DNA from: Prostheceraeus crozeri
Taxonomy: Eukaryota; Platyhelminthes; Polycladida; Euryleptidae
Direction of reading: 5' to 3'
Assembly: GCA_907163375.1 (NCBI GenBank)
Contig: CAJQUW010002146.1
Location: 52,681 to 116,680, forward strand
Length of the DNA: 64,000 nucleotides
The translations under genes and the position numbers were made by a program. Below the pieces are notes generated by a model. That model saw only the letters and a program-made list of their open reading frames with translations. It was not told where the DNA came from and did no database searches. Below, one piece after another: positions 50,731-62,521 of the stretch; position 1 is the stretch's first letter; each line of letters opens with the position of its first letter.

Positions 50731-51412
50731 AATCGGAGCCCCGGAGTCCTATCATTTTTGCTTAAGTCGGAGTCGGAATCCTATTAAATGATAGAACTCC
50801 AACTCCGGCCTACAACTAGACCCGAGATATAATACAAACAAATTATTTATTTTCGTGCATATATCTCCGTCAAACAAAAGTACAGAGGCAGCAGTGCATG
50901 CAAAGCTTGTGTTAGTTGAGGGAATGAACCGTGATAGTGAAAAAAGGATTGTCTTTTTTACTCCGTGATTTTGTAGAGAAGACAAGCCTTCGTAGCCTCG
51001 ATCACACCTACGCGCCGAAGGTCACATCGAAGACAAAAGTAAAACATTAGTCTGTTTGAGAGCATTACCTCCTACCCTCACGTTAATCACGTGAAAGGGT
51101 ATCTATATTTTTTGGAGAAGGATGGGAGATTTTCCTGCCTGATAGAGACTGTAGAAAAGCCGTGTGAAGCACACATCAATAAGATGGAAGCAGCCGAGTC
51201 GTATGCATACAACTAAAATGACTTTTGATAAACTTTCATAGAAAATGATTGATAATTGATACAACAATGATCACTAAAGATAAGTTTAGGTAAGCTTGTA
51301 ATGATGAGTCATAGGTTACCAGTTAATTTTTCAAAAAAAAGGCTTTATATACTTGCCACCCGTAGTCGGAGTCCCATCAAAATGATAGGACTCCGCATCC
51401 CTGCTTTAATGC
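50731..51412. repeat. Possible non-autonomous element with CCGGAGTCCTATCATTTT ends
   Basis: GGAGTCCTATCATTTT at about 50741-50756 is inverted at about 51376-51391 (AAAATGATAGGACTCC), with degenerate CGGAGTCGGA/CCAACTCCGG repeats beside each. The interior is non-coding. It may be a MITE; a target duplication was not resolved. Confidence 0.5.
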
Positions 51413-52085
51413 ATAAGTGGCATGAAACTCATTAGATATCAAATAGAATAAAGAATCAGTGATGAGAAGCTTAATTAGAAGGAAATTAGATTGATTATCA
51501 AAGACAATTCACTGACTCCACTAAAATTTAAATCTTCAAACAAAATTATTGAAAACTTATCATGCTTCGTGTCTCAATTTTCGAGTATCTGAACTACGCA
51601 TATTTACCTACAGCTTTTTTCAATCAGTCTAAATGGATCTGCTAAGTTCTGTCTAAATTATTGAGTATCACAATTGATACTACGGTCTGTGAGAATTCAT
51701 GTGCAGAGTTAACTTATAGATGGTCGGAAATCGCAGCACTCTATGTGGTTAGACATGTCTAGACATGATAGATATACGATTATTTCACGATGAAGGGTTC
51801 ATTATTTCATGCTCAGGATCAAACTTGCATGTATTTAGTTAGTGGAAAAGTAGCAGCTCACGAAACAATTATGAAATTCACAGTATTTGGATGTGATGCG
51901 AATCAATTTATCCTACCTTTTCTTTTCTGCACACATATTTGTTTCTTGCACACAGCATCATTCGTTAAAAAGGGGAAAGTTTTGTTTGTCATTAGCAATA
52001 TCGATATTTGTGTTTAAAAGTTCCCTAAATTCTCTGTTTATAGCTTGTCTCATTGTGACATGGGAATTTCGTTTATGAAAATCAT
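51413..52085. other. No recognised gene
   Basis: AT-rich DNA. A 75-residue open frame (51790-52017) has no recognisable domain. Confidence 0.4.
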
Positions 52086-52099
52086 CTCCTTATAGTCAG

Positions 52100-52400
52100 G
52101 AGATGACGCAAGTCAGACAAAATGACGCCAAGTTGGACATTTTGACACAGTCAGACTTTTGACGCAAATGGACTTTGTTCCGCACGCTCGCATCTCACCA
52201 AATTTGGTGTACAGGTGAGTTTTGCTAAGATGTATTCAATACATGCATTCAATACTTTCTGCCGGTTTCGGTTTCGGAGACTCAAGATTTTCATTCTTAC
52301 TGACGCAAGTCATACTTTTTGACTCACGACGGTATTCTGACGGGTTAGACTATTTGACTCAAGTCAGACGTTTTGACGCATATTGAATATTTGACTCACG
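52100..52400. repeat. Cluster of TGACGCAAGTCAGAC-type repeats
   Basis: Short irregular repeats built on TGACGCAAGTCAGAC, TTTTGACGCA and TTGACTCAAGTC/TTGACTCACG fill two blocks (52103-52170 and 52300-52395). The same motif in inverse orientation fills 59380-59640. Several copies match AP-1/CRE-like TGACTCA or TGACGCA. Probably ends of a repeat family. Confidence 0.65.
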
Positions 52401-55400
52401 ATTGCATAATAAGTTGGAGGGGAGAATCATGCATTCATAATAGCGATCAACCATCACAGAGTAAGTTACAAAATGTCTCTACCTCTTCATATAGCTTAGG
52501 CTTGCATGCAAATATGGCCTGGTAGAATCAGAGGGACTGACTGGTTGACGAGGTCCCCTTAGAATTTATTATTCAAGAAGATAGTCAATCAATAGGCTAC
52601 CATAATTGAAGTGGGGAAATCTCAAGCTGCCGAATTCCATGACTATAGTAGGGTGACCGCCTGGGTTGCATAAATGCATCTTATCAAATCGAGAAATTTA
52701 TTTTTTCCAATGTATGTTGGACACTGATGATGAAGCACTTAAGATACAGATTTGGCAAATAACTCTATTATTTGGTAAATAATAATTTGATTACAAATCC
52801 AAAAGCAGACACCAGGAGAATTGAATAGACTATCGCAAAATTTAATTATGGGTAGGCCTAGTTAATATTGTATGAACAGTGAACACATTGATTTTACCGG
52901 AATGTCAATTTTAGTAGCGTCTCTTTCTTGAAATCGATTGGCATGTCATCAATCAGGCTTCTCTTTAATCAAAAGCCTAATTAAGTCTGATAAAAATGAC
53001 AAAGGTTGCTCTTACACAGGTCCATAAATTATCTTTCTGCAACACTCGTGCTATTTCCCATTATTGCATGCACTGGGTATGCTGCAATGTCGTGTATCTG
53101 TTGTGCTGCTGCTATAAGCATATACGTACGTGTATTTTTTAATGTCTGAATGTTCCATTGACTGTTCATTCTTTTTGGAACTTATCTAAGATTACAATTA
53201 TGCAAATTCCCGTATAGAGATGTGCAGCAGGTATCAGAGATTGACAAGAAATATAAATGATAGTGAATATTAATTGATTGAGACTCATTATTGCGATTCG
53301 TTGATTGCGATATCATAAAGATCAATTTATTGATTAGAAAGGCTGCGTAATTTCGATTGTAGCGACACTTACGCCTAATTTTGTTACACAAAACGCATAG
53401 CTGCAGTAAACTCATCAGATTAACAAGGCCCCTAGGGCTATGACTGAGAATGTACATGTAATAACAGCTACTCTAAATAATAAGAATGAGAAAAAAACGA
53501 TTACACAGTTCAGCATTCCTGCTTGACTTACTCGGCGGCATTCGCCTTAGAATGATGGGAAGATATCGCTGATTTAGCAAGAAATAGTTTCTTGCAATTG
53601 TTTGCTTGCTAGTGTTTCACATAATTGCGGCGAGTTAATTGATCACCTTATTATTAAAGTGCATTCAATTTTGTCAACTTCTGCTCGAGTTTGGGTTTGA
53701 TATAAAAATTTTTTGGTAATGCATTTTATACTTATCACTTTATGGTAACTTCATAGCTTTTGTCTTGACATTTAAGGTACATTACATGTATATGCACGAT
53801 GAAAGTGACTTACACGATACCATTTACACATTATTCATGGCCTATACGTTTCTCTATATGCGCCACATTTATGAACGTCTTTACATACAATAATAATTTG
53901 AATTTTGATAATAAGCTCGTGTTGAGCAACAAAATCTGGGTCGATTTTCTGGGTCATAGTGAGCAACAAAATCTGAGTCATAGTGGTAATCACTAAGTTG
54001 CAATGGTGTGTGACGATTTAAGTCGTCAAGCACACATTTACACGTCTAGCTAAATTTTGATCAGATTTTTTCAACCTCAAGAATTTTTAAGCTACTAATA
54101 AGCGCATTCACACCATAAAAAAATGGTATAATAAAATGACAAGAGAATTTTGCATGAGGCATGACAGGCTTTTGTATATAAGGACAATGTGATGCAATCT
54201 CCAGGACTTTCAAAATCCTGGGATTCCGACATATCTCTAGACAGATAAGGTTTCTAAATTGATCAAGATTGTGCCAAAAAGGAAAGAGAAGATATGCTTC
54301 ACAACTGCGTAATTCCAAGTTGAAATGATATACCGGTAGGCTATACAAATAATATGAGTCAAAGAGTGCTTCATTCCTATTATGAGACTTCATTTTTCAG
54401 CATATTGCTTTATTTCCGACCATAATTATTTGATTCATAACAGTAATAGTACAATGCTTGAAATATATGGTGAATCCAGAAAAAAGTGAGCTTTTTTGCA
54501 ATTTTTTTGTCCCTCCCTGGATTCCGAAAAGTTATTGATCAAACAGTCAGCTATAATACATCACTTTATAGGGTTTCGTTTGTTCTATCCGGCCCATACA
54601 TCATTTTTTATATATTTGACAGTCTACTATATTTTTCGTTCGCTTGAGTTCTGAAAACACCCGATTTTCGCATGTCCCCGGAAATTTGTCTACCTTTTAG
54701 AAGCCTGTGAAACTTATTCAGCAGGCAGCTGACCAAAGTTCTGTTATGCTGTACATGATGTCATTCACCCACGTTATCTGTGAGATAGCGTAGTTGTCTT
54801 GAAATTCATTATTTGGAGTTTTAGAGACTAAAAACCGATGTCCCTATAATTTTGTGCCATCTCTTCGACGTCAAAAGCGGCTTCTCTTTTGCCCCGCTAG
54901 CCTTGCCAGTTCTAGAGGACATAAAGTGCAGGTTCAGTAACCATAGAAGTGTTGCACTTTATCATTACTAATCACTTTAAACTAGAAAATTGAGGATGTC
55001 CTCAATGTAAGATATATCTTCATCTCCTCGACTCGAAGATATGACGCGTCATCTCTTCGACACGTCATATTCAATTTTCTTTTCTAGCTTTGCCAACTCT
55101 GAGTGAATTGTGGTTTGACATATGAAAATGTTGAAATAGGATGATATCACAATGTTTTGAGGCCTATCTTCATTAAAAATCGAACATTTTTTTTCTGGGG
55201 ATAAAAAAATCACGAAATGTTGTGGATTTCACCATATCTGGGACTGTGAAATTAGAGTTGTCGTGAATCACATATGCACATCATTTACCTAAGACAACTT
55301 GAGACAAATGTGGATCTAGGATAACTGAACTTTATTTTCCTCACCGGTGTCATATTTTCTAAGAGAGAATATACGTAGCACTGCTTTCTAATGGTAAACA

Positions 55401-55470
55401 TGCTCTAAATCAGATAGAATACTTTATCATCATACTCTAAGACAGTAAAGCACTCAGACTTTCGGTCTTC
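52401..55470. other. No recognised gene
   Basis: AT-rich intergenic DNA. The longest frames (minus 53182-53457, minus 54061-54393) have no family signature. AATCTGGGTC/AATCTGAGTCATAGTG is duplicated at 53930-53985. Confidence 0.4.
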
Positions 55471-55474
55471 GTGC

Positions 55475-56008
55475 TTTATTGAAAGATACATCATTTTGAG
55501 CAATGATTTGTCTCATATCATTGTTATAATAATGGAAATGGCTTGCGGTTTGAATTTTAGCCTGAATGAGAGTATAGCCTATGCATGTACTTTTTCGTGT
55601 ACTACGGTATCATCAGCCCGTCTCTATTTCTTCGTCCATCTCTTAGAAAGGATTCGTTATTTACACCAATGTATAATTTCTTAGGAGAATTTTTCCCATT
55701 GCTTTATAGTTATCAAAATTCATCTAGAAGGATAAAATCTTTATTGAAAGATACATCATTTTGAGCAATGATTTGTCTCATATCATTGTTATAATAATGG
55801 AAATGGCTTGCGGTTTGAATTTTAGCCTGAATGAGAGTATATAGCCTATGCATGTACTTTTTTCATGTACTACGGTATCATCAGCCCGTCTCTATTTCTT
55901 CGTCCATCTCTTAGAAAGGATTCGTTATTTACACCAATGTATAATTTCTTAGGAGAATTTTTCCCATTGCTTTATAGTTATCAAAATTCATCTAGAAGGA
56001 TAAAATCG
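55475..56008. repeat. 265-bp tandem duplication
   Basis: TTTATTGAAAGATACATCAT starts copies at 55475 and 55740. The copies are about 98% identical by eye, differing in a few short indels (near 55845 and 55862). It is a recent local duplication without coding content. Confidence 0.93.
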
Positions 56009-56689
56009 ACACTGCAGCGACTGGCTCATCAATTTCTCTGAGCATCAAAGTCGAAAGTCCTGATTAATAGACTGTGCTTGAGGGCATATCGGTGAGGGTA
56101 TCTGAAGAATCTTTCTTCGGGATAGTGTGGTGTATCAAGCAGATTTGTATTTACATGTGTATTAACTGGGAATTCTGATTTGGAACAGTACTATAGTACC
56201 TGCAGTATTTTAGTTGAATGTAGTAGACTACATGTAGGCCTACTTGCTTTTCATCTTATTCCATTTGTTTCCAGTCTTCATGGGTTATATTAGGCTTACA
56301 TTCCTCGCTATAGCGTTGCTGATGATCCCAAATTAATGCCTCCCATTTTTGTTTGATCTCGCTCGTGCAGATTTCGAGAGATTTTTGAAAACCTAAAAAC
56401 CTAGAAAAATTTGTATTTTGGCCGGGGAGGCCTGAACTAATAGCAACATTTTGATAACGTTGGAGAACTAATAATACCATCATTGTTCTATAATACTGTA
56501 ATAATATAATACTATACTGTATAAATACTGCATGTAATTCTATAATACTGTATAGAACTACTATAATAAACTATTTATAACTACTATATAATACTAATTA
56601 TTGTTTTTGGAATTCACGCTGTATTTGAATACGATTGTCGCAAGCAGACGATTTTTTATGATGAACCAAAAGTACGTTGAGGTATCTTC
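56009..56689. other. No recognised gene
   Basis: Non-coding. 56490-56600 is a low-complexity tract of ATAATACTGTATA-like units. Confidence 0.4.
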
Positions 56690-56830
56690 TTGAAGAATTT
56701 ATTGGCTATAAAATTGTAATAAAACTATGTAGGCTTACAGGACCGACGTTTCGCGTATTCACGCTGCTTAAGGGCTTCTTAAAAGCTAAAAACAATCAAC
56801 AGAAAGTCAGTAGAGCGTAAGGAGGGACAA
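56690..56830 (-). mobile_element. Possible Penelope-like element end
   Basis: The minus strand reads AAGAAGCCCTTAAGCAGCGT then ATACGCGAAACGTCGGTCCT, followed by AATTTTATAGCCAATAAATT. A small GCGT-loop-ACGC stem followed by GAAACGTCGGTCC resembles the degenerate hammerhead-like terminal region of Penelope-like retroelements. No reverse transcriptase is left nearby. Low confidence. Confidence 0.35.
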
Positions 56831-59379
56831 GCATAGTTATTTATGCAGTGGGTTAAAGAATTCTACCCTTAAGTGGTCAAAATTTTTTGCAGAAGTTGCC
56901 AGAAACATAGCGTTATAAGGATTTTTTGTTTTGCTTCATCTTCGAATTGACAATTTTATTATAGAAGAGTAGAATTGCATGCCTCACGACAATTATCTGA
57001 AGAAGGTTTATTTAAAAAAACTCGGAAACATTTCACTCATTGGAACCTTTTATGTGAGCCTAAACACTCTTTTTTGCCATTCCATTATGGCCGGGTGGTG
57101 TGTCATCGATTTCAGTGTTGCTTCCTTTCGAGTGACACAGAGCGGTCGAATACATTAATAGGCCTAATCCATTTCTATGGCCTGATCGCACGAGTTCAAA
57201 GATCACTAGTTGCACAGAAATAGTCAAACAGCCACAACGAGATTCTGCTAGGAACGATTCCGAAAATGAGACTTTCATAGAATGAAATAAGCCTACCACG
57301 AACCTGTGCGTCTGCCGAGTTCTATCCGGTTCCTTATCTTGTCAGACACGATCAAAGAAAAACACACTCCAATGCAATAGGACGAAGATTTTTTATATGC
57401 AGTTTCTTCAGGTCATTTTCTATGCATGCAAATCTGTCTGTGAGGCTATTCACATTCAGATTTGGCGAGCCTCCTATTGTTGAAAAATACAAGTATTTTC
57501 AGTCATTTTTCATGTATACCTGAAATTCGGTAGTTTTGAATCCTTATGGATGCGTTGCTGTATCCACTGGATTAAAAATTACGTTGCTTGAGGCTTGTCG
57601 ACATCTCTGTTATTTTTGTTTGTTTTTTCTGTTATTGCATAAATTGCATGAATGTTTTTAGTTGTGTGTACGTGTAAGTAGGTAAGATGAGAATCGTTAT
57701 TCGGCTTTCAGCCAAAAATTGTGCCAGAAGCCAGTGGATCCCCGGATTGCATAGATTACAATGATCTGTCCGATCTGAGGATTAGTTGATTTTTGGATTG
57801 TTCATCATTGGCGGATAGCTTCACGTATCGAATGTATAAGAAACGAATCAAATACTAGATGACAGTGTAGGGATAGCAAACTGACATCGAAGTCGCGATT
57901 GTTACATATCCATTGTTAACTATGGGATGCCAGGGGGATAACCAGAATGCACAGCCGATAGCACGAATATCCGTCAAAAACAACGAACCAGATATCGGTT
58001 GGATATCAAGCATATCTGCTTATAGGATACGGATCTCCTTGGGATATAAATTTGTTATCCGCGGAGATAGACTGGATATCCAAGCGGCTCCTGACGTAGA
58101 AATAATGATGTGCGTCCGTTCAATCGTGAAGATCCGTTGATATCCGGAGAAGCTATAAGATGCTGATCGGATCCTTTTGCTCGGAGGGGAGCGATTTAAA
58201 GAAGGCGACAATGATAATGCTGCAGCGCTTCAGTATCATCATTGTGCGTAACTTAGCTGTGGTACAATGTAGACGAAAGTAGACAGTAATGTTTTCTCGT
58301 AATGATGATAACTGCATATGCATGTGACAGATATTTCAGAAGTCTAATAATCGTATGTCTACATGTGTATTCGTGCCATTGCTGCCCACTGCGATTTATT
58401 GTTTTTTTAGATTTTCTCATTTTCTTATCCCAGCATTATAAAAAGTTCCTCAGAGCCCTACCGAATGCTTAGAGTAAATTTTGGTAGCCTACTTTTGGCT
58501 TCAATTCATAAATAACAATATCAAGAAAATAACAAAGATCATTGAAAACCATAGCCTGAAAGGGAAGTGACATCTGCTGATATCCTTCTATTTTTGTTCT
58601 TTGTCCTATTCATATTTATCATTTGCTGTCAAGTTTTTCCTCAAATTTTTGCTCACTTGGTGTGAGGCCTATAAATGCTCTGCTGCTTTGTTCCTTTACA
58701 AAGTTCTTATTGACAATAGGCCTATTGCTTTCGGATATTGTAACTTCCATACTGTGCTCCCCTCCACATCCTTGCTAAATTCACATTCCAAAAATTAGAC
58801 CTAAACAATTTCTCAGTTTCAATTCCTTCCTCCAGTTTCATGCATTTTCAAGGAATGACTTGCCTTCTTAACGATCCCTTGAATAAGCCAAAGAATGTAA
58901 CCAAGGCCTACTATTCAGGTCATGTCGTTGCCCTCCTGATAAACGGAGTGTCAACTTTCATGTCTCATTACTTGACATGAGATGGCAATTTTCTGATTAT
59001 TCGATTCGAACATTCTGCAAATTATATTTCGATTACGATGAATGTTTCAGATGACAGAAAATTTCTCCTGCGGTTAGCTCATTCATAGTGTGATGATCAT
59101 TGAAACTTTGAGCAAATTATCCTGACAAATAATTCTAACAGTGGAACATTGAATTAAAAGAAAGCATGATCGCTTTATTTGTGTTGTGCAAAATTGCCAT
59201 GAACCGCTGTCTGAACTAAGATTGTAAATCTTGGGCATCATTTAATATAGGCCTTTGATTCCATGTTAACTTGTTCTTTTGAGATAAGCGCTTTATTCGA
59301 TACATAAAATTGTTGGGAGGACTTCTGACCGTTTATTTAGATATCAATATACTACATTGCATTATCGATCATTTTTGAG
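56831..59379. other. No recognised gene
   Basis: Non-coding. 57955-58200 contains several GGATATCC/GATATCC/GATCCG palindromic motifs but no consistent period. Open frames here are short and unmatched. Confidence 0.4.
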
Positions 59380-59645
59380 TCAAATATACCAAATGCGTCA
59401 AATTGTCCGGACACGTCAGGAAGTTTTCAGAATTTATTTCATGATTTTGAGTCAAATATACGAACTGCGTCAAAAAGTCTTACTTCAATTTTCATTTGCT
59501 TCAGTTTGGGTCAAATATACTTCTTGCGTCTAATATACCACTTGCGTCATAAAGACTGACTTGCGTCACGTATCTGAAGTGACGAATTCAGTTGGTAAAA
59601 ATGGTTTTCTGCGTCAAATTGTCCGACTTGCGTCATTGAAAGTCT
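59380..59645. repeat. Inverse cluster of GACGCAAGTC-type repeats
   Basis: Repeats of GAGTCAAATATACC, TGCGTCAAATTGTCC and ACTTGCGTCA. The outer edge (TGTCCGACTTGCGTCAT) is the inverse of the start of the cluster at 52103. The two clusters are 7.2 kb apart in opposite orientation. Confidence 0.65.
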
Positions 59646-60440
59646 CCTTTACGTAAACTTGCAAAGAAGTCTCTTAATTAAGTATATGTCAAAATCAAAA
59701 TAAGAAATGTGCGACAGTTCTTCCATGACATTTTTACTAGACAAAAATTTGGAAAAATGAAGTCGGAATGACTTTTTTATTGATGTTTCGTGGTACTTTG
59801 AGGATTTTGTCAATTTGTTTGCCAAAATTTCATTTATCTTAGTTTCCACAAATTTGCGCTTTCACATCTTATGTTGTTGCAAAATGCAATTCAATGATAG
59901 CAAAGAACAGGATCACAGTCTTATTTAAATTCAAATTAGAAGTGGAAATTAGTACCACCGTAGTAATGGATCTACCATGCATTCTAGAACTCTATAGATC
60001 ATGGACATCTACATAGGTGTGATGTCTATCTTTAGATCCATTTCTGCGCTACTGAAATTAACATAAACGTAATAGAGGGGCCACAATGATCGGCAGGCAA
60101 GGATGGATGTCGATATCTAAATCTACTAGATGACCATATCGCGTTTTATTATACTTATATACTCCATCCGCACTCCATTCAAAGATATAGTACTCGGATT
60201 TGCCTCGCGCTATATTTTGGAATGTTGTACAAATGTCGTAGCTGTATAACTATGTAATAGATAATGGATCATTTTGAGGTAATTATAGAATTTATTAACC
60301 GAAGGCCGTTAGGCCTGAGGTTAGCAAGTTTTATATGACCGAAATAAATGGATAAAAATTGAAGATTATATTTACATCATGTAAGATGAACAAAAAGCAA
60401 ATAGTAGCCTAATTGAATGCGTATGTATCTGAATAGCCTT
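59646..60440. other. No recognised gene
   Basis: AT-rich non-coding DNA with no clear repeat. Confidence 0.4.
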
Positions 60441-60444
60441 CATT

Positions 60445-61345
60445 TTGCGAGACTATTCCCAATATGCGCTGAGTAGTAAGGAATCCTCCCAACTGCGCAC
60501 AGCGCCCTCCCCTCTGGAGCGCGAGTTGGGTTGGTGTGGTTCTAGGTCGACCGGCCGGATGTGTCTTGGTCGACCGTCGTGGTTGTTCTTGGGCGGCGGT
60601 CTTTGTTTTTGGTGTGTAGGATTGGTTGTAGGGTTATTTTGTGTTTAGATTTGGTTTCCTGATGAAATTCTGCGTCGACATGTTGTGTTTCTTGGGTGTA
60701 GGTGTGGTTTAGGTGTGTTTTTTGCGTGTTTTTGAGTGAGAAACTGGCTGTATCGGCGAAACGAAGACTCGTATGTGAAAATGGCCGGCGGATTTGTTTC
60801 CAGCGTCATAGGGCTAAAAACGAAGAACTTCGACCCCCCTCGGCAGCGATCTTCCTTGGCTGAGGATTGGGAGTGACATTGAGACTTTTGGTCATGTTAG
60901 AGCGCCGTCAGAGGGTTTTTGAGTGAGAAAGTTTCTGTAGCGACTAAACGAAGCCTCGTATGTGAAAATGGACGGCGGATTTGGACTTTTTGGCCAATTT
61001 TGGGTCTAGGAGAGTTGTTTCCAGCGTCATAGGGCAAACAACGAAGAATTTCAACCCCCCCTCCCCTCGGCAGCGTTCTTCCAACTTTGGTTCTAGAGAT
61101 CGTAGAAAGTCGTGCAATAGCTGGTTTGAAAGCTAAGAGTGCCACAAATTCATTGGAAAGCGCAGTTTGATCCTATCTTTCATTGCTGAGGCTTGAGAGC
61201 GACATTGAGACTTTTGTCATGCTAGAGAGCCGTCAGAGGTTGAGTTTTGTGTTTTGGACTCCAGCGGGCGAACGAAGCATCGGACGAGAAAACTAAGACC
61301 AGATTTGGATTCAGCGTCAAATTTTGGATAATCAATGTCTAACCC
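60445..61345. repeat. GC-richer block with diverged direct repeats
   Basis: GAGTGAGAAA...GCGAAACGAAG...CGTATGTGAAAATGG...GTTTCCAGCGTCATAGGGC occurs at about 60733-60815 and again at 60919-61035; GACATTGAGACTTTTG recurs at 60873 and 61202. The block is much richer in G and C than its surroundings, with CGACCGGCCGG and GGCGGCGG. It ends just upstream of a TATA box. It may be the regulatory region of the transcription unit that follows. Confidence 0.6.
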
Positions 61346-61374
61346 CCCCTCTTATCGATTGCATATTCACAGGA

Positions 61375-61382
61375 TATATAAG
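61375..61382 (+). promoter_or_regulatory. TATA box with downstream exon and splice donor
   Basis: TATATAAG at 61375-61382 is followed ~25-30 bases later by an initiator-like TCTCACTAA and then, at 61429/61430, by ACAG|GTAAGT, a consensus splice donor. It predicts a ~25-nt first exon leading into the intron at 61430-62044. Confidence 0.5.
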
Positions 61383-61429
61383 TACGAGTTCGGGAGAGGA
61401 ATCTCACTAAGTTGAGAAACTTACTACAG

Positions 61430-62044
61430 GTAAGTCGTTTCTCTTGAGGTCCGATATCGGACTTCTGACTTTTCATTGCTGATATCAGCTAAGGAGTCAG
61501 ACTTATAGGTTAGTCACTATAGCATGACTGACCATTTGATGATAGCAGACCGAAATCTTCAAACGGCTATAACTTTGCTTCTACAAGTCCTTTAGACTTG
61601 ATTCAAAAAACGTTTGACAGCTCATGATGTGCAGTAGGTGACAAACTACTTATAAACGTTTTATGAGTAGTACCAAAATACTGAAAAATTTAAATTCGTA
61701 TTCAATGATGATGATTAAAGTTTTTGAATAAAAGCAGTCGTTTATGAATCTCTGTGACATGGGATGTTTCCTCTTGTAAATAAATCCACTGGTTTTCATG
61801 TCAAAATCGGGGCCCGGATACAAACACAGTGACATGACTCACGCTCTGCCCGCCCGAGGTTGGATTTGTGGGTCGAGGCCTTGGAGCTGGAATAACATCC
61901 CCTCCGAGTAATGCCTGTAACGGATTCAAGAGCCTGACGCCTGGACGACTGCTATAAAATGTTTTTGGACTTAGTCTTTCAATGTATATCAGCAAATAGT
62001 ATCCTATAAACACTTGCTATCAAATTTTTACTCTATCTTTACAG
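61430..62044 (+). other. Predicted 615-bp intron
   Basis: It begins GTAAGT after CAG and ends TTTTTACTCTATCTTTACAG, a good polypyrimidine tract and acceptor, 10 bases before the ATG at 62055. Confidence 0.45.
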
Positions 62045-62054
62045 AATCGTCACT

Positions 62055-62432
62055 ATGATTAAAATGATTAATGCGTGTATGCTCATCGGCAAGTGTAGCT
62101 GCGGCCGTATTGCCAGAGGCAGCGAGTTAAAGAAACACATCAAAGAGGGGACGGTGGGCGAGCATGTGAGGAAAGTGTTGTTGAGGGTGTGTGTACATCA
62201 TAAGGTAGTATGTGAGGATGGGAGTGATGTAGAGTTCATTAGGAACCATAGCCAGTGCACTAGTGGCAATATCAGCATGCAGGGGCTTAAGTCGTGGTTT
62301 GAGGGAGTTTTGTTAGATATGGAAGAGGTAAGAGTGGCAGTGGCGACGATTGAGGGTGCGGTGGGGAAGAAAGGTGTTATCAAGGCGACTGATGAAGGTT
62401 TGAGTGAGGAAGAAGTGGAGTTGAGAGGGTGA
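62055..62432 (+). CDS. Unknown 125-residue protein
   Basis: No family recognised. It starts 10 bases after a good splice acceptor. The N-terminal part is Cys/His-rich (CMLIGKCSCGRIARG, VCVHHKVVCEDG, FIRNHSQC), perhaps metal-binding; the C-terminal half is helical with SWFEGVLLDMEEVRVAVATI and an acidic end. Codons are strongly G-rich (GTG, GAG, GGG), unlike everything else in the window, which hints at transfer from a GC-richer genome such as a virus, or at a young gene. With the TATA box and intron upstream it may be a small spliced gene or the first coding exon of a larger one. Confidence 0.45.
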   Translation: MIKMINACMLIGKCSCGRIARGSELKKHIKEGTVGEHVRKVLLRVCVHHKVVCEDGSDVEFIRNHSQCTSGNISMQGLKSWFEGVLLDMEEVRVAVATIEGAVGKKGVIKATDEGLSEEEVELRG

Positions 62433-62521
62433 AGTGGAGTCAGGCATAGATGCGATCAGCTTGGAACAAGTCTCTGAAATTGAGCAGTCTCGATGCCACA
62501 GTTTGATTACCTGATGTATTA

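Noticed and set aside
55496-55684. Small gene in the tandem duplication
   Set aside because: The second copy does not preserve the frame and the composition is non-coding.
52100-59645. A single 7.5-kb transposon bounded by the inverse repeat clusters
   Set aside because: No transposase, no target duplication and low-quality ends. Kept only as a repeat observation.
61375-62432. LTR of a retroelement (TATA, downstream splice donor)
   Set aside because: No second copy of the block, no primer-binding site or polypurine tract and no gag/pol sequence downstream.
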